A DNA stretch of 64,000 bases from Acanthosepion esculentum. Lineage: Eukaryota; Mollusca; Cephalopoda; Sepiida; Sepiidae. The notes beneath the pieces are model-generated. The model was not told where the DNA came from, made no database searches, and saw only the letters and a program-made list of their open reading frames with translations. The stretch lies in NCBI GenBank assembly GCA_964036315.1, contig OZ038511.1, forward strand, positions 1,665,126 through 1,729,125, read 5' to 3'. Both the position numbers and the translations under genes were made by a program. Positions 33,070 to 43,328 of the stretch are shown in pieces; position 1 is the first letter of the stretch; every line of letters starts with the position of its first letter.

Positions 33070-33135
33070 TTTATGATTGCACCTTCTGCCTTCAAAACTT
33101 TATCAAGTTTTGAAGGCAGAAGGTGCAATCATAAA
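33070..33135. repeat. perfect 31-bp palindrome with a 4-base loop
   Basis: Bases 33070-33100 (TTTATGATTGCACCTTCTGC, then CTTCAAAACTT) are followed by TATC and the exact reverse complement to 33135. No mismatch in the arms. It sits at the 3' edge of a Tc1-like relic. Confidence 0.95.
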
Positions 33136-33139
33136 TCAA

Positions 33140-34640
33140 GTCATCAAGTTTGCCAATTTAGAGATGTGTAGATTGAGGGATTTACTCTTACATATTCATG
33201 ATAGCCTTTTTCAGCTCCTCAAAAGTAGAATATTGGATGTTGCTAATCTACAACATCACTTGCCAACACTTTCCAAAGATTTTTTATGAGATCGAAATCT
33301 AGAGACAAGGCAGACCACTTTATTACAGATGAAAAGTAATCACTCAGGTACAAATTGTACAAATAGCTTTGCATTTACTGTTGGCTGTTGCTGTCTCTAT
33401 GGCATCCTTTCAGTAAACTAAATTAATAAAAACTGTCTCTGAAGCACAATGGATTAGGAACCCCTAAGCAATTTGTCTTTATTAAGTATCAGAAATGAAG
33501 AATTTGGACATATTAATGTGGATGGTGTTATTCACAAATTTTTGACCACCAAGCCTGGTCATATGTCAAGGCTTTATGAATTCAAATTGCTCTAGTCTTC
33601 ACATCTTTTAATTCAGGTTTTGTCAATGTACAGTGCTTGTTGGTAGTGGCAGATCAAATAAAAATATATTTGAATTATATTTAAATACTTTTTCAGAGGA
33701 TTTGTATTAGTGTGAAAAAGCATTTATATTTATATTTTTGTCTTGTTTCAGAAGTATGTATTTTTGTTTTGGCATAAAATTACTTGTATTTATATTTCCA
33801 ATTACATTGCATCAATAATGGTGGGAAGTATTTGTATTTGAATTTCTAAAAAATTAGTATTTGATCCATCCTGGCTTGTTGGCCAATGGTTGTGGTAGAG
33901 GATGCTGAGTTGAACTCCTCCACCCACCAGACCAAAACCTTGGCATGCCACTGTGTATATTGCAGTTGTCTTTAGAGAATGACATCTTAGATTGACTTGC
34001 TGAAATAGGAGAATTTTCTTGTTTTTAAAATCTTTTGGTACCTGAGTGTTGTCTGTGTTCCATTAACAATAACTAGACAACATTACTGCTCTTGACCATA
34101 ACTCCTCATCACCAAACTTACAAGCAGCCCATTTCTGTGGGGTTTTTTTTGGCCACAGATCATATACAAAGCTGTAGTAGTTCAAGCCTGTTAAGATTGA
34201 AATACATTTTATCTGTCTAGATTGCATTCAGCAGATCAGGATACTCTTTAAAGATCATTTCTAGCCACTGGCATTTGGCTTGTTTGTGGAATTTACACAA
34301 ACGCAATTTTAGTTTAACTAGCTCCATTACTACATGAGAGTTATTGGCGAAGATGTTGTAGACAAAAGATTTCAATACTTGTTATGTCTGGATTATTGTT
34401 GATGCAATTTTCCAAACACTTCTTCATGGATTTTTACAACATCTCATAATTCATTCAGCTCAGAAATCTTCTTTTTCTTGCCAGCCTCTTTCTGTGATTC
34501 ACCATAAGCCTCGAAATTCCTAAAAAGCATTATAGATCACAGTAATAGACTGAGATTTTTGAGATTTTTCTCAATTTTGTATAGGACTTTACAGTATATC
34601 CAGAGGAATCTTGGATTATCATCGCAATAGAGTTTTATTC
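33140..34640 (-). pseudogene. Tc1/IS630-like transposase relic
   Basis: Very eroded. On the minus strand the 33180-33320 part reads SLDFDLIKNLWKVLAS and EELKKAIMNM, resembling S-P-D-x-x-P-I-x-N-LW and the C-terminal helix of Tc1 transposases. Further on (34100-34300) one reads KFHKQAKCQWLEMIFKEYPD, then TDKMYFNLN (SDE-x-x-F-x-L in live ones) and WPKKTPQKWAACKF. Stops and frame changes are frequent. The assignment rests on motif order only. Confidence 0.45.
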
Positions 34641-35423
34641 CAAGTAAGAATGCTTTTTTACTTCTGATTGTAGCAAGGAACACCTCAGCATTTATAAAGG
34701 ATCTTTTATGGGGCTCTCCAATGTGAGAAAAGCATAAAATTTACAAATGCTTTTATAGCTGCTAGTCTTTGAGAAGAATTAATGATGAAAATGCATACAG
34801 TCCTGCTTTATTCATAAACACTGGATACAATTCTAATATACACTTTCATTATTTTTGTTATTATGAAATGTATGCTTATAATTATCTTTATTTTCAATTT
34901 GTGTTTTTTGATGGGTTGAGACAGAAATATATTAACAATATTTCCATAAAATCATTGTCTTACTGAACACTCATCCTTTTCAGAAAATATACAAATAATG
35001 CAAAATTGTACAACCAACCATCTTCTCAGACTAATGAAAACACATTCACATGATACAAAATAAAACTCTTCTTCTAGTTTATGAAATAATAGAATAATTT
35101 GTTCATCTTTATATAAATGTAAATAAATATATATCAATTTATTTTCAAGGTTTTAATGAAACATGGCATTCTGGAAAAAATGCTGCATGAATTCTATGAA
35201 TTTCTGTATCATGTGAGTTTAATTGTAATTTTTACAGAACTGACTGTTTCACTGTAAGTTGATATTTCTGTATTGATATTTTATAAATTTTAAAAGGTTG
35301 CAATTGAAACAGCAGTTAAATTTGATATATAAGCATATTCAAATTATTGTTTTTGTAAAACTGATTACAAACAATGTTATCTCAATGGATACAAACTTTT
35401 GAAAAAATACTTTTCTTTTGCAG

Positions 35424-35507
35424 ATTTACTGGAGACAGAAATTAAGCCAGATGAAAACAGTGCAATCAAAAAAGCCAAATACATGTATTCAGCCTGTATC
35501 AACACAA
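35424..35507 (+). CDS. exon of an M13 metallopeptidase (neprilysin/ECE-like)
   Basis: An 84-bp block preceded by a pyrimidine tract and CAG (ends 35423) and followed by GTAAGT. After two leading bases it reads LLETEIKPDENSAIKKAKYM then YSACINT, plus one trailing base. This is the M13 N-terminal ectodomain region with the conserved A-K-x-x-Y-x-SC-x-(N/D)-T stretch; that Cys makes a structural disulfide in the family. The exon is phase-compatible with the next one (39744). Upstream exons (cytosolic tail, membrane anchor, first ectodomain part) are not found. M13 enzymes are type II membrane zinc peptidases that cleave extracellular peptides; the HExxH zinc site would be encoded outside the window. 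Confidence 0.85.
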
Positions 35508-35699
35508 GTAAGTCTGCTATGTTCAATTTTAATGAAATTTAAATTACACATTCTTCAGTAAAACAATGGGATAATTGTTTGCCAAGATGTGTTTTAAACT
35601 GTGTTTTGTTTTCCATACATGTAATCTGTATCACCATTGACACCAGCATGAGACAGTGCATCACTGCCCACAATTGTCTCAGTATTCCCTCAAAGACAA

Positions 35700-35985
35700 C
35701 AGTGATGTCATCTCTGCTATTATCAAAACTAGTGTTAATTTCTACTGATTGCATCTCACACTTTTTCTGTCATTTCTCTCTTTTAGAAAGGCAATCAACC
35801 AATTGATTTGAGGAATCAATCCATAGGACTCTATAGAGTTCACCTCTTCCAAACATGCCATTCAAAATGGACAGATCAATCCTCAGTCTCTTATTTTTTA
35901 CATTTTTAATTGGCAAGTATGACAAGGCTCTTGCTGCTAATTCGAAACTATTGAGTTTGGTGGGGGACAACCAATATCAGAGAAG
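35700..35985 (-). pseudogene. copia-like Pol C-terminal (RNase H) fragment
   Basis: The minus strand reads ARALSYLPIKNVKNKRLRID, LSILNGMFGRGELYRVLWID and SSNQLVDCLSKREK. This resembles the end of Ty1/copia RNase H domains: S-x-K-x-V-x-DKRLR-x-D/N-I, then W-x-x-x-x-x-QLAD-x-LTK. The frame is short, with no upstream RT recognised. It lies inside the M13 intron, antisense to the gene. Confidence 0.5.
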
Positions 35986-36091
35986 ATTGGTTAACCTTCT
36001 TTTATACCATATTGGTATATACATTTAATACTGTCAGTACTTTAATATATAATAAAAAATAAAATCTTATAGCTTTTTTTAAATAAATGGC

Positions 36092-36473
36092 ACAAAAATA
36101 AAAAGAAGTTTGTAAAACTTTTCTCAAAGTATTATGGGATAATCTTATTATTTTTACATCTATAAAACAAATGACAATATATTCATTTTATAACAGAAGA
36201 ATGTTCACAAATATATCTTAAAAATTTACTAAATAATTAAAAGAAAATATGATTTGTTTTAATCTTGTTTTAAAAGAACAATAAAATAGAATTTTATGAG
36301 CCATTCATTGTATGACAGTAAAAGTAAATATTTCAAGAATATTTCAATTTTTAAGATATATTTGTGAACATTCTTCTGTTATAAAATGAATATATTGTCA
36401 TATAGATGTAAAAATAATAAGATTATCCCATAATACTTTGAGAAAAGTTTTACAAACTTCTTTTTATTTTTGT
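36092..36473. repeat. long inverted repeat (two ~130-bp arms), MITE-like
   Basis: Arm 1 (36092-36226) and arm 2 (36346-36473) are reverse complements with a 7-base indel and few other differences. Examples: TATTATGGGATAATCTTATT against AATAAGATTATCCCATAATA, and AATATATTCATTTTATAACA against TGTTATAAAATGAATATATT. The loop is ~120 bp. No coding content; probably a non-autonomous DNA element or a foldback repeat in the M13 intron. Confidence 0.88.
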
Positions 36474-37272
36474 TAATGTTGTTGAGATTTTTTAACTGAG
36501 GCAGTATTGAATGATTTCTACAGTCTTTGTGATGAAATTAATGATCAGTAAAACAATCAGATGTTTTGGAGGGAAAAATATTTTGTGTAGAAATTTTCTC
36601 TTGAAATGTAAAATATTCTCCAAATGAATTTGCCTAATTATTTAAATATGTTTCTTGCATACCAATGTTTCATTGTTTAGAAATTAATGGTTGATGTTCA
36701 TGCATTAATTTGGAGTGAAAAGAAAAAATGATGCTTATTGATAAAGAAGTGTTATTTGGGATTTGGATACTTCTATACAAATATAAGCATTTTAAGAATA
36801 GTAAATACATATTGCTTTGAGAAACAGATACTGTTTTATGAAATTTGAATTGATAAAATTAGAAATCAAACATTGTGAAAAGCTTTCACAGTTTAAGTGT
36901 GGTAATTTTGAAGACAGTGTTTTCAAAAGGTTCTGAAGAAATCTGATGCATGTATTTGAGAATAGAAAATGTTGCTTTCTAATTGAATTGATAATTTTCT
37001 ATTTGTATTATTCAATTAGATTTGCTTGTTTTTTTTGGAAAAAAAACTTTTTTGAGAATTTCTACTGAAATTCTGAGATATTTCATGGAATGTATTTAAT
37101 TGTTCTCTTTTCATTTAATTGCCATTTTACAACAGAAATTTTTTTATAGTTTTAAATGTACTAAACTAGAATGTTTCTATGCTGTGGTTATATTTTACTT
37201 TTCTATAATTTTATCCAGCTTTGGTAATAAAAATATTTTTGTCTATGTTTCTGAGATGTGGTATTATGTACA

Positions 37273-37629
37273 TTATTTACATTATTCGAACTATTGTCCT
37301 CATCTTTGTCACCATGTTTATCACATTTTGGCCATTGTACATTCCGGCCTTCTTCAGGTGGTTGGAATGTCAAACTGAACCCTTTATTTCACTCACTGGG
37401 GTAGACTGTTCCACGTGCCATGTTTAATGGATGTCAGTTATCTCCTGTTAATTTTCCCTCTGAAAGTTCTCCACTGCCTTAACAGGGTATTGAATTCACA
37501 CTCTTTGGGTTCTGTCACTGGATCTAACCAACACCTTTATCCACTGTGCCATGTGTCCTTGAGGACATCTGTGTATGAATTTCTGGGTATTATAAACCTA
37601 ATGTCTTCAGCAACCATTTTTACCAGTGC
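37273..37629 (-). repeat. tRNA-derived SINE, minus-oriented copy of an inverted pair
   Basis: Reverse complement of 37667-38031 at roughly 90% or better. Contains, inverted, the tRNA-like head (around 37485-37555) with B-box-like GAATTCAATACCCTG and the body ending GATGAGGACAATAGTTCGAA. Together with its partner it makes a hairpin with a 37-base loop (37630-37666). Confidence 0.85.
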
Positions 37630-37666
37630 TCATATTGCAATTTTTTGCTGTTATCATTGCAACCTG

Positions 37667-38031
37667 GCACTGGTAAAAATAGTTGCTGAAGACATTAGGT
37701 CTATAATACCCATAAATTCATACACAGATGTCCTCAAGGGCACATTGCACAGTGGATAAAGGCATTGGTTAGATCCAGTGACAGGACCCAAAGAGTGTGA
37801 GTTCAATACCCGGTTAAGGCAGTGGAGAACTTTCAGAGGAAAAATTAACAGGAGATAACTGACATCCATTAAACATGGCACGTGGAACTAGAACAGTCTA
37901 CCCCAGTGAGCAAAATAAAGGGTTCAGTTCGACATTCCAGCCACCTGAAGAAGTCCGGAGCATATAATGGCTGAAATGTTGTGATAAACATGGCAACAAA
38001 GATGAGGACAATAGTCCGAATAATGTAAATA
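37667..38031 (+). repeat. tRNA-derived SINE, plus-oriented copy of an inverted pair
   Basis: A-box-like GCACAGTGGATAAAGGCATT near 37747 and B-box-like GAGTTCAATACCCGG at 37799, spaced as in tRNA. The body includes CCACCTGAAGAAGTCCGGAG and GATGAGGACAATAGTCCGAA and ends in an ATGTAAATAAAGTAAAA tail. A third copy of the family lies at 51605-51945. The head resembles a tRNA but is too diverged to be one. Confidence 0.85.
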
Positions 38032-38059
38032 AAGTAAAATATTTTTTTATACAATTTTT

Positions 38060-38990
38060 TTTAATACTGGTGGTGGACTCAAGATATTTAATATTATTTC
38101 ATTAACTAAAATGTTTACAATGTGAAGTTGCAAAATAAATAGCAGAAAAACAAATTCTGAAATTCAGTTTCAGAAAATACAAAACATTAATCTGATAGAA
38201 CATTGAAACTATTTTAGTTATTGTTGCATGACCTTGTTAATCTATTTTCAAAGAAGCAAGTAAACAACTCATTATTAGTCTATACTATTTACTAAAGCTG
38301 GATGCAGTCTTTGTTCCAAATTTAAGACATTTGTGTTTTATCAAGTCTGAAATGCAGTGATTGCCACTTTTTTCCATTTCAAAGAATCTAGATATATTCA
38401 GTAAAAGATATGTATCCAGTAAATGTAATACATGATGTTTTTAACATGGACACATTCAGAAAATTCTGTGGTATTTTGCTTTGTGAATTTTTGTCAGGAA
38501 TAATCCTACTTTGTAAATTGAGCCCACAGCTAAAGGTATTTTTTTCAAACTATTTTTCAATGCCACATAAATAGAAATCTGGTTAAAAATGTTAAATGTC
38601 TTATTAGCTGTTAAATGACAAGAATTCTATGCCACATTAGGATAGAACTATGGCCAAAATATCATTTAAAACCAGGCTGAGATTTTGAAATTCTATACAG
38701 GCAGACAGATGAGTAGAAAAATTTACAACAGTAAAGCAGCAAAGAGATTAACATTGTTCTTTTGTTGTATTATCTGTGTCTCAAAATAATATAAAACAAA
38801 AAATATATACATTTATTTGTGAATGAAATTAATAACAAGTAGCAAAATATATTAACTTTTACTATAAATCTTAAAACTGATCTAAAAGAATACTGATGGT
38901 TATATATGTATGAAATCTATTGTTTCTTCCAAATTAGAATTATATAAAATAACATTAAACTAAAGAGCCATGTCTGGTCATTCAAAAGCC
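38060..38990. other. M13 intron sequence, nothing resolved
   Basis: AT-rich without a sustained frame or an obvious repeat family. Confidence 0.5.
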
Positions 38991-38999
38991 TTTTTGAAA

Positions 39000-39465
39000 T
39001 GCTGAAGAAAAGTCTGTGGTTACAAATACATAACACTGAACTATTTAAATATTTAAGTAGCTTAAAAATCCTTGCTTTGAATATTACTTCCACATCTGGT
39101 GCTTCTACTCTATATTTAAAGATTCTTGATAAAATACAAAGAATCATCTAGAATGTTATTCATCCTAACCTGGCATCTCAACTTGAGTTACTTTCCCCTA
39201 TGGTACCTAAACTTTATGAATTTAAGCATAGTATTAGATTGGCAGCAATGTTTCATCATTTTACTAGATGCAACTGTAAGTTCTATGATAACAGTTTCTT
39301 TTCTCACACTTCTCACTTGTGAAACTTTTGTGTGGCCTCTTTGATCTTCCAAAATTTAAATTCAGTGTCAATTGTTCTCCCTCCTTAATAGTGTTTTTTT
39401 CTCATATTATCTAACACTCAGTAACCCCTTGCATCCTGGTGGCTTTATTGCCTTTCTTGGGGTGA
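39000..39465 (+). pseudogene. 3' end of a CR1/Jockey-type LINE
   Basis: Plus-strand pieces read TLYLKILDKIQRII, then NVIHPNLASQLELLSPMVPK, YEFKHSIRLAA and RCNCKFYDNSFFSHTSHL. The same order appears on the minus strand at 53.85-54.2 kb (LEILKKICNVISPDL, KFKHSTRLAVRSHHF, RCNCR). The end (AGTAACCCCTTGCATCCTGG to TTGGGGTGAAATGA) is the family's 3' terminus. Inserted in sense orientation in the M13 intron. Confidence 0.7.
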
Positions 39466-39743
39466 AATGATTTTTTTAAAATCAGAATATCAGTCATTTT
39501 ACTTAAGATAGTTGTATAAATCTTATAGTATTAAAAACAAATGATAATTTCATGTAATCAATATTAGTGTCATAAAGAAAAATGGTGTTTATATTTTTGA
39601 TATAATGATTTGAATAAAATTTAATATGAAGTAAAATGAATTTTATTGCATACAAATAAATATTATCATCAAAAATGTCTGTTTTTTGGTGTTATTTTCA
39701 TTTTCTATGTTTCAAATTCTTTGTTTTTTGTTATTCTTTTCAG

Positions 39744-39946
39744 GTCTCATCGAGGAACAAGGTTTAGAACCTGTCAAGGAGTTTATGGAATTTCTTGGAG
39801 GCTGGCCAGTTACTCAAATGAATTGGGACTCCAGTACATTTAATTTGTATGAACTGATGTCAAAATTGAGAATTCTTAATAATCACATATTTGTATATAT
39901 GTGGGTAGCAACTGATGAAAGGGATTCAGCCACAAACATCATACAG
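39744..39946 (+). CDS. exon of an M13 metallopeptidase (neprilysin/ECE-like)
   Basis: 203 bp, bounded by TTATTCTTTTCAG (ends 39743) and GTAAGAC. With the base left over from the exon at 35424-35507 it reads SLIEEQGLEPVKEFMEFLGG, WPVTQMNWDSSTFNLYELMS, KLRILNNHIFVYMWVATDER, DSATNIIQ. The pattern (I-E-x-x-G-x-x-P, then GGWP-x-x-x-x-NW, then a V-x-x-D-x-x-S-x-x-x-I-x-Q end) is highly characteristic of M13 peptidases. It ends in phase 0; the next exon in the family would start with D-Q-x-G-L-x-LP, which I did not find downstream. No stop or frameshift. Codon use looks ordinary. Confidence 0.9.
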
Positions 39947-39949
39947 GTA

Positions 39950-42900
39950 AGACATGTTGATTTTCATTTGATAAAGAATTATTTTATTATTATACAATTA
40001 ATTGATTGTTTATTTTTTTTAAAAAAGGCAAATTGCTTCAAACCATGAAGTGATTGATTTATTTGTTATATGATTTATCAAAACCCTTTTTATATTATTT
40101 ATACCCCAAAAATATTTTGAATTGTATAAGAATAATTCTTTTTTTTGACAGTGAATATTTTGGGGATAAATATAAATTATATATCAGTAATTTTACAAAC
40201 CATAAAAGACAAACACTTGTTTCTGGTGTATTTTTAACATCTATTTCTTTTCATTGTTCTACTTGTAGTAAATAAATAATTATTAAGTTATATTTTTATT
40301 TATCTTTTGATATCATTCAATGATTACCTGCATTCAAGGTAATATACTATGACTGTTATTTTATACTTAAATATATTAAGATATATATACAAATGTAAAT
40401 ATCTGATAGAATAAAACGTTAGTCAGTTTGTCTACTGAGACTTAGATAAAATGACATCAAAACACATTTGTATGTTAGTTATATTAATGCTTCCAGAATT
40501 AGGTCCTTAATTTATCATGGCTACAGCTTCTGGTTGATAAAAGATTTTGGAGTAGTAACAATTTTGTTCAGTGCTTCAATTTGTTCTTTCATTAAAGATG
40601 GAAAAATCTATTTAAAATAATCGAAATTGTTTTAGTAAAATTCTCTAACATTTCCACCAACTCAAGGAAAAAAGAAATCAAACTATTTAATGAATTTAAG
40701 GTAACTTGAAAAACTAAAGTTAAATCTTTTTGCATGGATTTACTATATAACTGCTGAATATATATTTAAATATGCTTAAATTCTGTCAGCCATCATTGTG
40801 TATACAAGTCTAATTTTACCTCTTCTATTCCTAATGAAAACATATGCAGAAATTATTCATATGCAAATATTTTTAGCTTTTAAATTATTTTAAGTTTTAA
40901 TTTTTTTAAAACTCCATTTCAAATTGTTAGCATAAATAATTGAATGCAGATTAATTTGAAAATGATGCTAGTCATAGATAACATAATGAAAAATCATTTG
41001 ACAGAACTATAAGATATGCAAGGATAAAAAGAAAATTTATTTTGAAATACAATTGAGGAATTCTAATATGAACATCTAAACAATTTCTATGACAGTTTTA
41101 TGGATCATTGATTCTTATGTAAAATCATTATATCAGTTTTCTGTTCTTTAATATTGAAGATTTTTTCAAGTATTCAAGTTTTTAAAATTTTTCTCACTTG
41201 ATGACATATTAAACTCATGCTAATATATGCTATATCAAAGAGTGACCTGGTGCTAGAGTTGGCTGAATCATTCAGTAAAATCTAAAACATTTTATTAGAA
41301 TATGCCTATTTGCTCAAATTATGTGTTTGCAAATGCTGTTTTTTTTCACTTACTGGTACATACCTAATTACTTTTGAAGGAATTTAATGATACAAGAAAG
41401 ATTTATCTTTGTTACAACTTCAAGTATATTTTCTAATTTGTTAGTATCATTTGGTACTAATCTCGAACTTTATTTGGAAAAAAGCTTTACTCACAAGTTT
41501 AAAAAAAATTAAATGCCAAATCTTTTCAGAATATAGACAACCATGGATCTTCACATATTCCTTTTGTTTATTATCTGTGAATTCCCATAACTTGGGAAAG
41601 ATAGTGGAGTGATTTCCTGTTGCCTTCTCTACAGTTTTGAATTCAGAGTTGGCATCTAAATTTCAGGATCCCAGCCTATCCTGGTGTTTACCCCTAACTG
41701 CTGCCAGCAAAGGGTTAAATTATTATTATGCCTAAACATCTCAACAAGTGATACATTCAAATGTTATCTCTTGAAATTGGCATCAGCAATACATATTTCT
41801 TTCATTTTGTTCTGAACCTCTCAAAAAGTCATCTCACAGGAAAAAAGTTAACATTTTTTTTTTTTTTCAATATGTAGAACATTACAGATATTCCTTTTTA
41901 GTATATAAGAAGTATTTCTTAAATATTTAAGTCACTTTGCCATATTGAAGTATTAAGTATTAAATTTGAACTTCCAAGAATTTGGTATAGGGGCATTAGG
42001 TACTGTAAACAACTTGTGATATTGTGATAGACTAAATAAAGCTTAGTGAATAATTAAAAAGAGGGTTATTCTGGTTTTCATCCCTCTAGAAGAGAACTAG
42101 ACACAAAGTTGAGTATGAAAAATGCCTAAAATATATCACACCAGGCATTTGGGTACAAATTGTAATGCAATGTGAACTATTTGTTAATCAGGTTTTTTGA
42201 TGACTTAGTATAAGATATTTTCACACCTTTATTTTGAGCTTTGAATTCCAAACTTCTTTTTGAGTTTATGTGGGTGTAAGTGTATTCTATTCTCTTATAT
42301 GATTTTTATAAAATATACCAACAAATATCAATACAGAATTCCATCCAGTTATTCAAACAAACTTCATACCAATTATGCACTGACTTAATTATAAATTTAT
42401 TAAGTTGGTTCAACATTTAAACAAGAACTCTTAAAAGAATATATTATAAGAAAAATTATATCATTTTATACTCCAGGTTTATGAGTAAATTTTAGGTTCA
42501 GAAACAGACATTCAGTTAGTACACATTAAAAAATTCTTTAAAAGTGTTTGTACATTTCACAGAAATTATATTAAAAATGTGAGAATAATGATCTTTGCTT
42601 ATACTTGATAAATATGCACACACAGTCTAATTAAATGTATGACATATTGAAATATGTTGGCATTAACTGCACCAAGACAATATAAATCAATTTGATTCTT
42701 TACAGTTTCACTAAAGGTATTTTATCTTAAATGGACAGACATCTTGAAAATTTACATGGAATTGCATGATGAGTTTTTAAATTATCTGAATGTACTATGA
42801 AGAATTCTTTAATAACACAGGTTTTAATTGCCTCTTGTAAAATTTTCTTTTCATAAATGAAGACAAATTGATATCCTAATAATAATACAATCAACAATGA

Positions 42901-43200
42901 AAAAGAAATCATAATTTGATGGGGTGACATGGATATTGGCAACAATAATGATAGAAAGAAGGTGATTGTCAATGTTTATAATGATAAATGAAACAATATT
43001 TCAAATAAATTAAAATTTAATGGACAAAATTGAAATTGCAATCAGTTACAAAAAGTCAAGCTTTCTTGATTAATTGCTAAAATTGTTGCCAGTGATAAAA
43101 ACTGGAAAAATTTAAGTTTTAAGACTTGAAATAGCATATATGATATAATCAAACATGGATACACATCTGTACAAGTACTAAAAAATGTTATTATAGTATA
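39950..43200. other. AT-rich, probably M13 intron; nothing resolved
   Basis: No further exon or clear repeat. A short block at 41640-41715 (CAGGATCCCAGCCTATCCTG) looks different in composition and may be a repeat scrap. Confidence 0.45.
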
Positions 43201-43328
43201 TCTATTTTCACAGATTATATATATATATATATATACATACATACATACACTACAAGCAAAGGTTTGGGGCCACTCTGCATTTCTTTGAAAAACACCTTAA
43301 AATAAGATATTTTTGTATTTATTTAAAA

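Noticed and set aside
37739..37815. Possible tRNA gene
   Set aside because: A and B boxes fit, but the cloverleaf arms do not pair and the sequence is part of a SINE with three copies in the window.
37100..38054. Symmetric open frames on both strands
   Set aside because: They come from the inverted SINE pair; tRNA-like and repeat sequence, no protein family.
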